This document shows positions 1 to 8,913 of a stretch of 39,050 nucleotides of DNA, in pieces; the stretch's first letter is position 1, and every line of letters starts with the position of its first letter. The stretch lies in NCBI GenBank assembly GCA_013334925.1, contig JAAXWP010000025.1, positions 1 through 39,050 on the forward strand. Reading direction: 5' to 3'. A model generated the notes under the pieces. The model saw only the letters and a program-made list of their open reading frames with translations, had not been told where the DNA came from and did not search any database. The DNA comes from Chlorobiaceae bacterium (lineage in GTDB: Bacteria > Bacteroidota > Chlorobiia > Chlorobiales > Chlorobiaceae). A program made the position numbers and the translations under genes.

Positions 1-1372
1 TGAAGATATCACCGGTTTCGACCTGCTGCTCCATGAGCACCGCACCGTCGGCATCGACCACACGGATCACGCCATTGCCGGGAGCCATGAAGGTCTTGTC
101 GTGAGAGCCGTACTCTTCGGCCTTCTGCGCCATGAGGCCGACATTCGGCACGCTGCCGATGGTGGCAGGATCGAAAGCGCCGTTCTTGCGGCAGTCATCG
201 ACGATCTCACGGTACATGGTGGCATAGCAGCGATCGGGAATCATCGCCTTGGTGTCGTGCAGCTGACCATCGGGTCCCCACATCTTGCCGCCGTCGCGGA
301 CCACGACCGGCATGGAGGCGTCGATGATGATGTCGTTCGGAACGTGCAGGTTGGTGATGCCTTTGTCGGAGTCGACCATCGCCAGTGCCGGACGGCTCTG
401 GTAAACAGCCTGGATATCGGCTTCGATCTCAGCGCGCTTCTCTTCGGGGAGCGCCTGGATCTTGGCATACAGGTCACCAAGACCATTGTTCAGGTTGACG
501 CCGAGCTCGGCAAGCAGGGCGGCATGCTTTTCGAGAGCCTCCTGGTAGAATACGGAAACGGCGTGGCCGAACATGACCGGGTCCGAGACCTTCATCATGG
601 TCGCCTTCAGGTGCAGCGACAGGAGCGCGCCTGTCTCCTTTGCCTCAGCGATCTGGCTGGCATAGAACTCACGCAGCTTGCGGACGTTCATGACCGAAGA
701 GTCGATCACTTCGCCATCCTTGAGAGAGGTCTTCTCTTTCAGTACGGTCACTTCGTTGGCACCGGTAACATATTCGATCCTGACGCTGGTCGCTTTGGAG
801 ACGGTCACCGACTGCTCGGTGCCATAGAAATCACCCTCGGTCATGTGTGAAACGTGCGCTTTCGAATCGACATTCCACTGGGACATCCTGTGCGGATGCT
901 TTCTGGTGTAAGCCTTGACCGAAAGCGGAGCGCGACGGTCGGAGTTGCCTTCGCGAAGCACCGGGTTGACGGCGCTGCCAAGCACCTTGGCATAACGGGC
1001 CTGAATCGCCTTCTGCTCGTCGTTGGCCGGTGTTTCCGGGTAGTCGGGTACGTTGTATCCATGGTCCTGAAGCTCCTTGATGGCAGCCTTGAGCTGCGGA
1101 ATGGATGCGCTGATGTTCGGCAGCTTGATAATGTTGGCTTCAGGCTTCAGGGCAAGTTCACCGAGCTCGGCCAGATAGTCAGGCATCTTCTGCTCTTCGG
1201 TGAGGTTGTCCGGGAAATTGGAGATGATGCGCCCTGCGAGCGAGATGTCGCGGGTTTCAACCTCGACGCCGGTGCCAGCGGTGAACGCCTGTATGATCGG
1301 AAGCAGCGAGTAGGTCGCCAGCGCCGGAGCTTCGTCGATCTTCGTGTAGATGATGGTCGATTTGTTTGCCAT
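1..1372 (-). CDS. icd: Isocitrate dehydrogenase, NADP-dependent, monomeric type (partial)
   Basis: The enzyme interconverts isocitrate and 2-oxoglutarate plus CO2 with NADP(H). In green sulfur bacteria it is known to run in the carboxylating direction in the reductive TCA cycle. I translated the minus strand directly: the frame stays open from ATG at 1372 to the window edge, giving the first 457 residues of a protein usually about 740 long, so the C-terminal third is missing. The N-terminus begins [20 protein letters not shown], and the stretch [16 protein letters not shown] holds the substrate-binding Ser/Asn/Arg cluster typical of the monomeric family (as in Azotobacter). It is unrelated in sequence to the dimeric Icd. 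No clear Shine-Dalgarno site precedes the ATG. It lies 324 bases downstream of fabI on the same strand, with a probable terminator between, so it probably has its own promoter. Identification is strong. Confidence 0.93.
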   Translation of the reverse strand, partial: MANKSTIIYTKIDEAPALATYSLLPIIQAFTAGTGVEVETRDISLAGRIISNFPDNLTEEQKMPDYLAELGELALKPEANIIKLPNISASIPQLKAAIKELQDHGYNVPDYPETPANDEQKAIQARYAKVLGSAVNPVLREGNSDRRAPLSVKAYTRKHPHRMSQWNVDSKAHVSHMTEGDFYGTEQSVTVSKATSVRIEYVTGANEVTVLKEKTSLKDGEVIDSSVMNVRKLREFYASQIAEAKETGALLSLHLKATMMKVSDPVMFGHAVSVFYQEALEKHAALLAELGVNLNNGLGDLYAKIQALPEEKRAEIEADIQAVYQSRPALAMVDSDKGITNLHVPNDIIIDASMPVVVRDGGKMWGPDGQLHDTKAMIPDRCYATMYREIVDDCRKNGAFDPATIGSVPNVGLMAQKAEEYGSHDKTFMAPGNGVIRVVDADGAVLMEQQVETGDIF

Positions 1373-1696
1373 ATCGGTATTTATTTTGGTCTTTGAGCTA
1401 AGGTAACGATGAGAGAAAACGCACAACGAACACTCCGGAAAAGCGAAAGCGCCGCTTTCCGGTCAAAGATCGGGCAGTCAGATACCGCCGTCAGCCTGAT
1501 GCCAGCACGACAAAGGCTTTCGATGAACTGCTCTTCCCGGTCATGGGAATACGATACTGAAAAACAAAAACTGAGACGCCATCCGGACAGAAGGCCTCCG
1601 GACGTAAAAAACCCCCTGCCCGGTACATACGGGCCGACGAGGCTATGAATGGAAAATTGGCGGAGGACCGGCACGAGACCGGTCCTGCCGGAAACA
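1373..1696. other. Intergenic region fabI-icd with hairpins
   Basis: This 324-base stretch has no credible gene; the short open frames on both strands show no family signature. It should hold the icd promoter and 5' leader (minus strand) and the fabI terminator. Besides the fabI terminator there is a near-perfect hairpin at 1435-1445 / 1453-1462 (CCGGAAAAGCG with CGCTTTCCGG, one bulged A), about 63 bases upstream of the icd start, which could be a leader structure. The 7-base repeat TCCGGAC, itself containing a 6-base palindrome, occurs twice around 1583-1603. Confidence 0.5.
1664..1686 (-). terminator. Probable rho-independent terminator of fabI
   Basis: Perfect 8-bp stem AGGACCGG (1664-1671) with CCGGTCCT (1679-1686) and a 7-base loop, 11 bases past the fabI stop. 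Read on the minus strand, a short AATTTT tract follows after six bases, so the U-tract is weak. Confidence 0.5.
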
Positions 1697-2578
1697 TCAT
1701 TTGGACGGATAAAACTCATCGAGGCCTACCCGCTGGGCAAGCTCTTTGTCATGAAGCACTTCATAAGCGAGCTTGATCATCGGAATGGTTGCACCCATCG
1801 AACTGTAACCACCATCGTGGAAAAGGTTCTGCATGGTCACCTTGCGGCTGAGGTCGCTCAGAATCGTCATGGTGTACTCGGCACACTCCTCTGCGCTGGC
1901 GTTACCGAGTGGAGACATCAGTTCTCCATAATCATACATCTTCTCGAAACCGGGGATACCGCTTCCTGCCTTGGTATAGGTCGGGCTCTGGGAGATCGTA
2001 TTGATGCGGATACCTCGCTGCGCAAGTCTCGGGCCGAAGCTGCGGGCGATCGACTCGAGCAGTGACTTGGCATCGCCCATATCGGAGTAGCTCCAGTAAT
2101 TACGCTGGGAAGCGATGTAGGAAAGGCCAACGATGCTGCCACCATCATTGATCGCCCCGTTCTTGAGCGCATAGGCGACAAGACGATGGAACGAGATGCC
2201 GGACACATCGAGCGTCCTCATGAACCACTCGTAGTTCAGCTCCTCGTAAGGAACCTGTTTGCGAATGTTCTGGGACATGCCAATCGAGTGCACGATAAAA
2301 TCGACCGGTCCCATCTTCTCCATGAGTTCCTTGAAGCAGTTGTCGACATCCTCGTTCTTCGAGGCATCGCAGATCAGAACCGGAGCGTTGCCGCAGGCGT
2401 CGGCGAGCTCCTGGAGATTGCCGAAGCGAATGGCCGTGGCAATATTGGAAATGGCGATCTCAGCCCCTTCCCGATAGGCATGGAGGGCAATCTGCCATCC
2501 AATACTGCTCTCATCGAGAGGTCCGAAAATGATTCCTTTCTTGCCTTTTAGCAGGCCATAGTGCGCTTTCTCGGACAT
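1697..2578 (-). CDS. fabI: Enoyl-[acyl-carrier-protein] reductase (NADH), FabI
   Basis: FabI catalyses the last step of each fatty-acid elongation cycle, reducing trans-2-enoyl-ACP with NAD(P)H in the cytoplasm. The 293-residue protein is a Rossmann-fold short-chain dehydrogenase. The nucleotide loop reads GPLDESSIGWQIA (19-31), the Bacteroidetes/Chlorobi version of the usual FabI start. The catalytic pattern aligns with E. coli Tyr146, Tyr156 and Lys163 as Tyr154, Tyr164 and Lys171 (Tyr-x6-Lys). The length is about 30 residues more than E. coli FabI, as in this group. The ATG at 2578 gives the conserved N-terminus LLKGKKGIIFG; no strong ribosome site precedes it. A TTGACA hexamer lies on the minus strand at 2640-2645 as a possible -35 box, but no good -10 is seen at the right spacing. 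It stands alone, not in a fab cluster. Confidence 0.95.
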   Translation of the reverse strand: MSEKAHYGLLKGKKGIIFGPLDESSIGWQIALHAYREGAEIAISNIATAIRFGNLQELADACGNAPVLICDASKNEDVDNCFKELMEKMGPVDFIVHSIGMSQNIRKQVPYEELNYEWFMRTLDVSGISFHRLVAYALKNGAINDGGSIVGLSYIASQRNYWSYSDMGDAKSLLESIARSFGPRLAQRGIRINTISQSPTYTKAGSGIPGFEKMYDYGELMSPLGNASAEECAEYTMTILSDLSRKVTMQNLFHDGGYSSMGATIPMIKLAYEVLHDKELAQRVGLDEFYPSK

Positions 2579-2753
2579 GGTATAAGCTTGTTCTTTTCAG
2601 AAATTGGGGTTTTACACCCGTTTAATGAGCATTCAAAGCTGTCAAGATACAAGTTTCCGGGCAATTGTTAAACAGTTCAGGCCAAAATTTCGAACCTCAG
2701 GGCGACGCTGAAAGCTGCCAGGAACAGGACCGGAAGAACTTTCCGCCGTGCGG

Positions 2754-2783
2754 AAAACCGCCGGAACAAAGATGCCGGCGGTT
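2754..2783 (-). terminator. Rho-independent terminator of the ArsA-like gene
   Basis: Perfect 9-bp stem AACCGCCGG (2756-2764) with CCGGCGGTT (2775-2783) and a 10-base loop, 13 bases past the stop at 2796. On the minus strand the stem ends in GGTTTTCC, so the U-tract is only four long. The stem itself is strong and G+C-rich. Confidence 0.7.
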
Positions 2784-2795
2784 CCGGAATGGAGT

Positions 2796-4097
2796 TCAGA
2801 TCTTCAGACGACGCATGGAGCGGAGCTTGTCGAGCACGTTCTTGTTGACGTTGAGTTCCATCTCCTCCTGTTCAGTGGGGTTATCCCTGAAAACCACCTT
2901 GAGCAGGTTGTCCTCCAGGATATACTTGTCCATTTCGAGGCTGTAGAGCGCTCTCGGCAGGGTGATGATCCTCTGGGCACGGTCGACGGTAACGATGATA
3001 TCGGTGCCCATACGGTCGACATTCACCTCTTCAGCGTCCTTGAGGAAGGGCACGCGGATGCAGAGAATTTCGCGATGGTCGGAGGTCATCTGGTTCTTCT
3101 GGCTTTCGATCCAGAAGTTCTTGCCCGAATAGAAAATCTTGTCGGCGGCCTGGTCCCCGAAAACGATCTGGCTGATGCCATGGAGCGCATCGGGGCCGAT
3201 CGGCTCGGTACGCTGCAGGTGGCAGCGGAACACCGGCGTCGGGTAGAACGAGTTGTCGATCTCCATCAGGTACTTGCTGTGAAGGTCCGCCCAGAATTCG
3301 AAATACTCGCCTACGGTGCGCGACGTCGGCAGGATCTTGTTGATCATGATGCCGTCGATGTTGATACCATAGAGATGCACGAAGGTGTAAGCACGCTTCG
3401 TCTCGAGAATCGAAAGCTTTTCCGGGTTCAGCACCAGCCTGAAGGTTACCTCCGGGCTGAGGATGAAGCGGTTGATATCCTCCATCTGCTTGAGCAGCAC
3501 GTTGACCTCGTTGAAGAAGTCGTCGTCAGGTATGGAGTTGCCCGAGAGCGGCCTGGCCAGCGAAGACATGCTCTTGTAGAGCTTGAAGAACTGCTTGCCC
3601 ATGTTGCCGCCGATGATGATTTCGGGATAGGCGAGCAGGCGAAGGGTATTGCCCGTCGGCGACGTGTCGAGCACGATCGCGTCCCAGCGACCGGACTGGG
3701 CTTCGTCGAGCAGGCGTGAAAGAGCGAAGATCTCGTCGAGTCCCGGCTGCGTGGTGAGCTCCGAAGCCATGCCACTGTCGATCCCCTGGTTCTTGTAGGA
3801 TGAGGAGACAAACTTCTGGAAGCCCGACATGTTCTTCTTCAGCTCATAGATCGTATCGACCTCGAGACCATAGAGATTCTTTTCGATCTTCAGCGGCTCG
3901 TTGCGGCCGATCTGCACGTCGAACACATCGGAGAGCGAATGGGCCGGGTCCGATGACATGATCAGCACCCGTTTGCCCTGACGGGCGAGCGAGACTGCAG
4001 TAGATGACGAAATGGTGGTCTTGCCGGTTCCGCCCTTGCCCGAGTAGATGATGATCCTTGGCTTGGACTGGTTTTCGGTTAAATCCCTCGACAGCAT
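2796..4097 (-). CDS. ArsA/GET3-family P-loop ATPase with C-terminal HSP20-like domain
   Basis: This is a cytoplasmic deviant-Walker ATPase of the ArsA (anion pump)/GET3 (tail-anchored protein) family, 433 residues. It has P-loop GKGGTGKTT at 20-28, switch I SSDPAHSLSDVF at about 48-59 and the second switch DTSPTGNTLRLL at 144-155. There is one nucleotide-binding half, so it would work as a homodimer. Residues about 345-433 form a small beta-rich domain like the HSP20/alpha-crystallin tail seen in bacterial ArsA-like proteins. The GET3 zinc CxxC motif and the ArsA metalloid-binding cysteines are absent (the cysteines seen are isolated), and there are no arsenic genes nearby, so a metal-pump role is unlikely. 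Substrate is unknown. The start is fixed by AAGGAG (4106-4111) eight bases before the ATG. Confidence 0.85.
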   Translation of the reverse strand: MLSRDLTENQSKPRIIIYSGKGGTGKTTISSSTAVSLARQGKRVLIMSSDPAHSLSDVFDVQIGRNEPLKIEKNLYGLEVDTIYELKKNMSGFQKFVSSSYKNQGIDSGMASELTTQPGLDEIFALSRLLDEAQSGRWDAIVLDTSPTGNTLRLLAYPEIIIGGNMGKQFFKLYKSMSSLARPLSGNSIPDDDFFNEVNVLLKQMEDINRFILSPEVTFRLVLNPEKLSILETKRAYTFVHLYGINIDGIMINKILPTSRTVGEYFEFWADLHSKYLMEIDNSFYPTPVFRCHLQRTEPIGPDALHGISQIVFGDQAADKIFYSGKNFWIESQKNQMTSDHREILCIRVPFLKDAEEVNVDRMGTDIIVTVDRAQRIITLPRALYSLEMDKYILEDNLLKVVFRDNPTEQEEMELNVNKNVLDKLRSMRRLKI

Positions 4098-4105
4098 GCG
4101 CTATT

Positions 4106-4111
4106 CTCCTT
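4106..4111 (-). promoter_or_regulatory. Shine-Dalgarno site of the ArsA-like gene
   Basis: AAGGAG on the minus strand, eight bases before the ATG at 4097. It is one of few strong ribosome sites in this half of the window and supports this start. Confidence 0.75.
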
Positions 4112-4187
4112 TGCTACGGCGTTAATGCGGGGTGAGATGTGACGTGCGAACGATACCCCTGACCCTGAAAGTATGATTTTTTCCGTG

Positions 4188-4772
4188 TCAGATAAAATGA
4201 ATCTTTTTCACGAGGGCCTCATCGAGCAACCGCATGTACTCCTCGTGTTCGATTTCAATGGCTCCAAGCAGCTCCAGATGCGGGTTCATGATCTGGGCGT
4301 CAAGCAGCCGGTAACCTCTTTCCCGGAGATGCCCTACCAGGTAACTGAAAGCGACCTTGGACGCGTTGGTATGCCTGAAGAACATCGACTCCCCGAAGAA
4401 GGCGCTGCCCATGGCGAGCCCGTAGAGGCCACCTGCAAGTTCATCACCCTGCCGGCATTCCACGCTGTGCGCAAGCCCTAACCGGTGCAGGCTGATAAAG
4501 ACTTCGATGATCTCCTCCGATATCCATGTTTCGTCCTCCATCTCTCTGGGCATCGAGCAGGCCCGGATCACCGATTCGAAATCGGTGTCGATCGTCACCG
4601 TGAAACGGCCTTCGCGAATGATGCGCCTGACGCTCCGCGAAGTCCTGAACGTATCGAGCGGTACGATCGCCCGCCTGTAAGGCTGGCACCAGCTGACAGC
4701 GCCATCCCGTGAGTCGGCCATGGGAAAGAAACCGTGATGGTACGCACGGATGACATCCTCGACGCGGATCAT
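4188..4772 (-). CDS. aat: Leucyl/phenylalanyl-tRNA--protein transferase
   Basis: Aat transfers Leu or Phe from aminoacyl-tRNA to proteins with an N-terminal Lys or Arg, marking them for ClpAP through the bacterial N-degron pathway. The 194-residue protein is near the short end of the family (E. coli 234). It carries the N-terminal signature YHHGFFPMAD (11-20), the WxxPxxR stretch WCQPYRRAI (28-36) and the diagnostic block FFGESMFFRHTNASK (125-139), which lies in the GNAT-like catalytic fold. Its ATG overlaps the stop of the upstream nitroreductase gene in an ATGA, so the two are translationally coupled. The gene ends 90 bases before the ArsA-like gene, with no clear terminator. ClpA/ClpS genes are not in the window. 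Confidence 0.93.
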   Translation of the reverse strand: MIRVEDVIRAYHHGFFPMADSRDGAVSWCQPYRRAIVPLDTFRTSRSVRRIIREGRFTVTIDTDFESVIRACSMPREMEDETWISEEIIEVFISLHRLGLAHSVECRQGDELAGGLYGLAMGSAFFGESMFFRHTNASKVAFSYLVGHLRERGYRLLDAQIMNPHLELLGAIEIEHEEYMRLLDEALVKKIHFI

Positions 4773-5368
4773 GATGATTCCCGCTGAAGCTGTTCCACGG
4801 TCACCAGCACATCGCCGACCTTTCGCTTCGGGACATGATGAATTCCATGCTGGTCACGCCAGTAGCGGATATCATCTCCTTTGTCGATCAGATCGATCAC
4901 GACCGTTTCTGCCGGACGACCGAGGGCGATCACCAGAAGTGTGGTCCACTGGTCGGGAATGCGGAGTTCCGCCATCAACCGGGTTCGATCGATAGCGCCG
5001 ATGATGCAGCCGCCAAGGCCCAGCTCGGCTGCGCCCAGCATGATGGTCTGCGCGGCTATACCGCTGTCGCAGGAGGCTCCTGCGGCATCTTCGTTACGGC
5101 ACAGCACAAGCAGAAAGGCCGTCGGCCGCTCCCCTTCTGCGGGACCTGGCCACTCCTTCAGGTATCCTGCCCATTTCAGGCAGTCGAACACCTTTCCTCT
5201 CTGCCCGGAATCGGTTACCGCCAGGTACCTGAGTGGCTGGCGGTTTGCCGCTGACGGAGTCATGGTGGCCAGTTCGACCAGATCACCGATGAGCTCCGTC
5301 CCTACCATGAAACGTTCATCGAACCGCCGTATACTGCGGCTTCTCGTCACCAGATCCCTGATACTCAC
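4769..5368 (-). CDS. Nitroreductase-family flavoprotein
   Basis: A 199-residue FMN-dependent oxidoreductase of the nitroreductase fold. Evidence is the N-terminal FMN-phosphate arginine region SRSIRRFDE (10-18), the segment TPSAANRQPLRY (37-48) typical of the FMN ribityl pocket, and the C-terminal glycine-rich part GLGGCIIGAID with a late IALGRPAE motif. The true substrate cannot be told from sequence; members reduce nitro compounds, quinones, flavins or cofactor intermediates. The start is GTG at 5368: GGGAGG lies 8-13 bases upstream, inside the end of the preceding glycosyltransferase gene, and only 3 bases separate that stop (5372) from this start. The gene is therefore part of a glycosyltransferase-nitroreductase-aat operon. 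Confidence 0.85.
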   Translation of the reverse strand: MSIRDLVTRSRSIRRFDERFMVGTELIGDLVELATMTPSAANRQPLRYLAVTDSGQRGKVFDCLKWAGYLKEWPGPAEGERPTAFLLVLCRNEDAAGASCDSGIAAQTIMLGAAELGLGGCIIGAIDRTRLMAELRIPDQWTTLLVIALGRPAETVVIDLIDKGDDIRYWRDQHGIHHVPKRKVGDVLVTVEQLQRESS

Positions 5369-5371
5369 AGC

Positions 5372-6412
5372 TCAGTCCCTCCCGTCTTTATCACGCCATG
5401 CGGCATCGGTGAAGGTACGGAGATCGTCCCACCTGCCCGAAGAGATCCATTCGGCGATATAATCCACCGTCCTGCGATAGTTGAGTGGCTGGATGCCCGG
5501 AAGACCGAGCCAGTGCTGCAACACATCGTGATCGAGCTTGTGCATGGCAAGCCCGTACTGCAATTCGATCATGGCCAGGGCATTAGACTCCTGTTCGATC
5601 TGACCATCAAGTGGACGCAGCAGCAGCTTCTTGCCGAGATGCAGGGCCTCGCCCGGCAGCTCGAATCCTGCATTGCATACCACACCGCCGCACTCCAGGA
5701 GGTCGCGGAGAAACCCTTCACGGGAATAGCCCCTGAAATGCAGATGACCGTCATCGAAATTGTCTTTCACCTTTCCGTAAATGTAGAAGTGAAACGAGTC
5801 GAACGGACGGACGAACGCATCGACATCCTCGATCTCCTCGAACGGAAGATAGACGAGAATTTTCCGTGGATTCTCAACCGTTTTTCCGGCCTGGTAGAGC
5901 GATTCGGGAATGACCGGCGGAAAGATCGGCTGGTTGAAGTGATGCCAGTGCAGACCTGCATTATAACGCGCAGGGGCAAAGTTCAGCAGGGTATACTTCT
6001 CGAACATGCTGCCCCGGGCAACCGGAATCCTGAAAGGAAATGCATACTGATGGCCAAAACCGACACTGGGCAGACCTTTCATCCGGGCGGCCATCGAGGT
6101 GACCGGTTCGAAATCGGTGATCACCAGATCGACACCGAATGTCGGCAGGTTCAGGACGTCGGTCATCAGCCTTGCCAGATCCAGCTGGAACATGGTGTCG
6201 ATGTAATTCATCCTGCCCCGATAGGTCACGAGCGTCAATCCCTTGAGTACGCGATAGGGTTTGAAGATCTCGATCTCCCGGAGCTCCTCCTCTTTCCTGC
6301 CGCTGATGACAACCTGCACTTCATGGCCGTCCTCCTTGAGTTTCCTGACCAGTTCCCTGCTTCGGCTGATATGACCGTTACCTGTTCCCTGGACACCGAA
6401 AAGGATCTTCAT
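5372..6412 (-). CDS. GT-B fold glycosyltransferase, MurG-like family
   Basis: A 346-residue protein beginning MKILFGVQGTGNGHISRS, the glycine-rich N-terminal loop with GNGH typical of MurG/UDP-glycosyltransferase-like GT-B enzymes. The C-terminal half has the nucleotide-sugar site pattern GGVVCNAGFELPGEALHLGK followed by QIEQESNA, where the last part resembles the acceptor/donor Glu-Gln motif of such proteins. It would transfer a sugar to a lipid or other acceptor on the cytoplasmic side; donor and acceptor are unknown. The open frame extends to a GTG at 6421 (three more codons), but ATG at 6412 fits the family start better. Neither has a clear ribosome site. It is the first gene of the operon with the nitroreductase and aat. 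Confidence 0.8.
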   Translation of the reverse strand: MKILFGVQGTGNGHISRSRELVRKLKEDGHEVQVVISGRKEEELREIEIFKPYRVLKGLTLVTYRGRMNYIDTMFQLDLARLMTDVLNLPTFGVDLVITDFEPVTSMAARMKGLPSVGFGHQYAFPFRIPVARGSMFEKYTLLNFAPARYNAGLHWHHFNQPIFPPVIPESLYQAGKTVENPRKILVYLPFEEIEDVDAFVRPFDSFHFYIYGKVKDNFDDGHLHFRGYSREGFLRDLLECGGVVCNAGFELPGEALHLGKKLLLRPLDGQIEQESNALAMIELQYGLAMHKLDHDVLQHWLGLPGIQPLNYRRTVDYIAEWISSGRWDDLRTFTDAAWRDKDGRD

Positions 6413-6498
6413 GCACTGCACTGTTTAAAACCGTAGGGAGAGCCTCATACTTTCACGGATGAACGAAAAAGGCCCTTGTCGTCGGTAAAAATACGATT

Positions 6499-8745
6499 TT
6501 ACGGTACAATTTTCAGATTGGCATACTGAACCATGAGCGTCTTTTCTCCGGCAGTCCTGAATCCGATCCTGACCTTCTGCTTTGCACCGCTTCCCTGCAC
6601 CTCGATGACCGTACCGGGACCGAAAATGGCGTGATGCACCCTGGTGCCTGCCCGAAGCGCGCTTTTCTGGCCGGATGCCGGTGCAGGTGCCGGTGATGCC
6701 CCGCCAGCAGGCCGCTGGACAGGAGCCGCCGGACGAGGGGCAGAGGGGGAGGTTCCGAAAACCGGGCGTCCCGCCATGGCCGAAGCCGCCACCTTCTTAG
6801 GACTCTCGGAAAGCTTCCTGCCGCCTTCGGTGCTGATGATATCGGGATCGATCTCGTTGATGAAGGTCGACCTCAGGCACATCTGGGGCTGTCCGTACAT
6901 GTACCGGCTCTGGGACCACGACAGGAAAAGTTTTTCCCTGGCCCTGGTGATGGCCACGTAAAACAGCCGCCGCTCCTCTTCAAGCTCCGAAGGCTCGTAA
7001 CTGTTGAGCGGGAACAGCTTCTCCTCCATGCCGGTGACGAACACCACCGGGAACTCGAGTCCCTTGGCCGAATGGACGGTCATGAGCGACACATAGTTGT
7101 CGGCATCGTCCGCCTCTTCGAAATCCGAAGCGAGCGAGATGGTCGACAGGAAATCGCCGAGCGAAGAGTTATCCGGGTTGTGGTCCGAGAAGTCCCTCGC
7201 CATGGAGAGCAGCTCCTGCAGGTTCTCATGCCGGGCGAGCGCTTCAGGGGTATTTTCGGCCTGCAGCAGCGACGGGATGGAGGTCATCTCGAACAGCAGC
7301 GAAAGCACATCGTAGGCGGTGCCCTCCTCGGCACGCTTCTTGAGCGTCTCGACGAGCGACGAGAACTCTTTCAGGGCATGGACGAGGCGTGACTGGAACC
7401 CTCCCTCCTCCGACCTGCGGATCGCCTCATAGAGCGTCATGCCGCCGGATTCGGCGAACTCCTTCAGCTTCGTGATGCTGACGTCACCGATCTTTCTCGG
7501 CGGAAAGTTGATCACGCGCAGCAGCGACTCGCCATCACGATCGTTCAGCACCAGGCGCAGGTAGGCCACGGCATCCTTGATCTCCTTGCGCTTGTAGAAC
7601 GAGACGCTGCCGAAGATGCGGTACGGAATGCGGCTCTGCCGCATCACATCCTCGATCACCCTCGACTGGGCGTTGGTGCGGTAGAAGATGGCGAACGCCC
7701 GGTAATCGTACCCTTTCGACAGGCGCATCGAACGGATGTACTCGGCGACCTTCTCGGCTTCGCGACGCTCGTTGTATGCCTCGATCAGCGTCAGCGGCTC
7801 ACCGGTACCTGCATTGGCCACGAGCTCCTTCTGGATCTGTCGCCGGTTGTTCCTGATGACATTGTTGGCCGCCTGCAGGATCGTCTTGGTGCTGCGGTAG
7901 TTGTCCACCAGCTTGATGAGCTTCGCCTCGTTGTAGTCGTCCTGGAAGTTCAGCATGTTGCTGATGTCCGCGCCGCGCCAGGAGTAGATCGACTGGGCGT
8001 CGTCACCCACCACGAAGATGTTGCGGTGCTTCTCCGAGAGCATCTTGGCCACCAGGTACTGCGCCCGGTTGGTATCCTGGTACTCGTCGATGAGCAGGTA
8101 TCTGAAGTAGTCCTGAAGCTGTTCGAGCAGTGCCGGTTGCTCGCCGAACAGCTCGATCGGCTTGATCAGAAGATCGTCGAAATCGAGCGCATTGTTCTCT
8201 CGAAGCTTCTGCACATACTTCTCGTAGACCAGAGCAACCTTCTGCTGCTGATAGTCCCCTGCATTGCGATGGAACTCCGGCGGCAGCACGAAGCTGTTCT
8301 TGGCCTTGCTGATCGTCGAATGGACAAGGTTGACCGGCAGGGACTCGGGAGAGATGTTCAGCTCCTGCATGCACTGCTTGACCAGGCTCTTGCTGTCGTC
8401 GGCATCGAAAATCGAGAAGTTGCGGTCGTAACCGATCAGATGGATGTAGCTGCGCAGGAGCCGGGCGAACACCGAGTGGAACGTGCCGATCCAGAGCGTC
8501 GACGAACTGCCCCGCTCCAGGATACCATCGATCCTGTGACGCATCTCCTTGGCCGCCTTGTTGGTGAAGGTCAGGGCGAGAATATTGTGCGGTGGAACTT
8601 CGTTGTTCCTGATCAGGTGGGCGATGCGGTAGGTGATGACCCTGGTCTTGCCCGAACCGGCACCGGCAAGCACCATCACCGGGCCTTCGGTGGTCAGGAC
8701 GGCTTCACGCTGGACGTCGTTGAGATCGCGGAGAAAATCTGTCAA
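6499..8745 (-). CDS. uvrD: ATP-dependent DNA helicase UvrD/PcrA (superfamily 1A)
   Basis: A 748-residue 3'-to-5' SF1 helicase acting in nucleotide-excision and mismatch repair and in clearing RecA or stalled polymerase. All motifs are present in order: Walker A GAGSGKT (28-34), Ia TFTNKAAKEM, II DEYQD (220-224), III GDDAQSIYSWRGA (247-259), IV with DNYRST, V TVHSAKGLEFP and VI VAITRAREK. A low-complexity Ala/Pro linker leads to the C-terminal Tudor-like domain (about the last 50 residues, from GTRVHHAIFGPGTVIEV), which in PcrA/UvrD contacts RNA polymerase. The only start giving the family N-terminus is TTG at 8745 (stop codon six codons upstream), and it has no evident Shine-Dalgarno. It is flanked by short intergenic gaps on both sides and is probably transcribed alone. 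Confidence 0.95.
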   Translation of the reverse strand: MTDFLRDLNDVQREAVLTTEGPVMVLAGAGSGKTRVITYRIAHLIRNNEVPPHNILALTFTNKAAKEMRHRIDGILERGSSSTLWIGTFHSVFARLLRSYIHLIGYDRNFSIFDADDSKSLVKQCMQELNISPESLPVNLVHSTISKAKNSFVLPPEFHRNAGDYQQQKVALVYEKYVQKLRENNALDFDDLLIKPIELFGEQPALLEQLQDYFRYLLIDEYQDTNRAQYLVAKMLSEKHRNIFVVGDDAQSIYSWRGADISNMLNFQDDYNEAKLIKLVDNYRSTKTILQAANNVIRNNRRQIQKELVANAGTGEPLTLIEAYNERREAEKVAEYIRSMRLSKGYDYRAFAIFYRTNAQSRVIEDVMRQSRIPYRIFGSVSFYKRKEIKDAVAYLRLVLNDRDGESLLRVINFPPRKIGDVSITKLKEFAESGGMTLYEAIRRSEEGGFQSRLVHALKEFSSLVETLKKRAEEGTAYDVLSLLFEMTSIPSLLQAENTPEALARHENLQELLSMARDFSDHNPDNSSLGDFLSTISLASDFEEADDADNYVSLMTVHSAKGLEFPVVFVTGMEEKLFPLNSYEPSELEEERRLFYVAITRAREKLFLSWSQSRYMYGQPQMCLRSTFINEIDPDIISTEGGRKLSESPKKVAASAMAGRPVFGTSPSAPRPAAPVQRPAGGASPAPAPASGQKSALRAGTRVHHAIFGPGTVIEVQGSGAKQKVRIGFRTAGEKTLMVQYANLKIVP

Positions 8746-8913
8746 AAGGACTGAAGGATTTCAGGTTAGCTGAGGGCTTGTCTGCCAATCCCGCATGAGC
8801 GGAAAATGCACAGGTGGAATTTCGTACAACTTTATCCCAATTACAAACCCCCCACTTTCAAAACAACAGGTACCCTTTCGAAAATCCCTGTCTGTCCACA
8901 TTCTTCATGATCA

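Noticed and set aside
101-1396. Two long plus-strand frames at the window start
   Set aside because: They are antisense to the isocitrate dehydrogenase gene, which is open on the minus strand to the window edge.
2748-3719. A 323-codon plus-strand open frame
   Set aside because: Antisense shadow of the ArsA-like ATPase gene.
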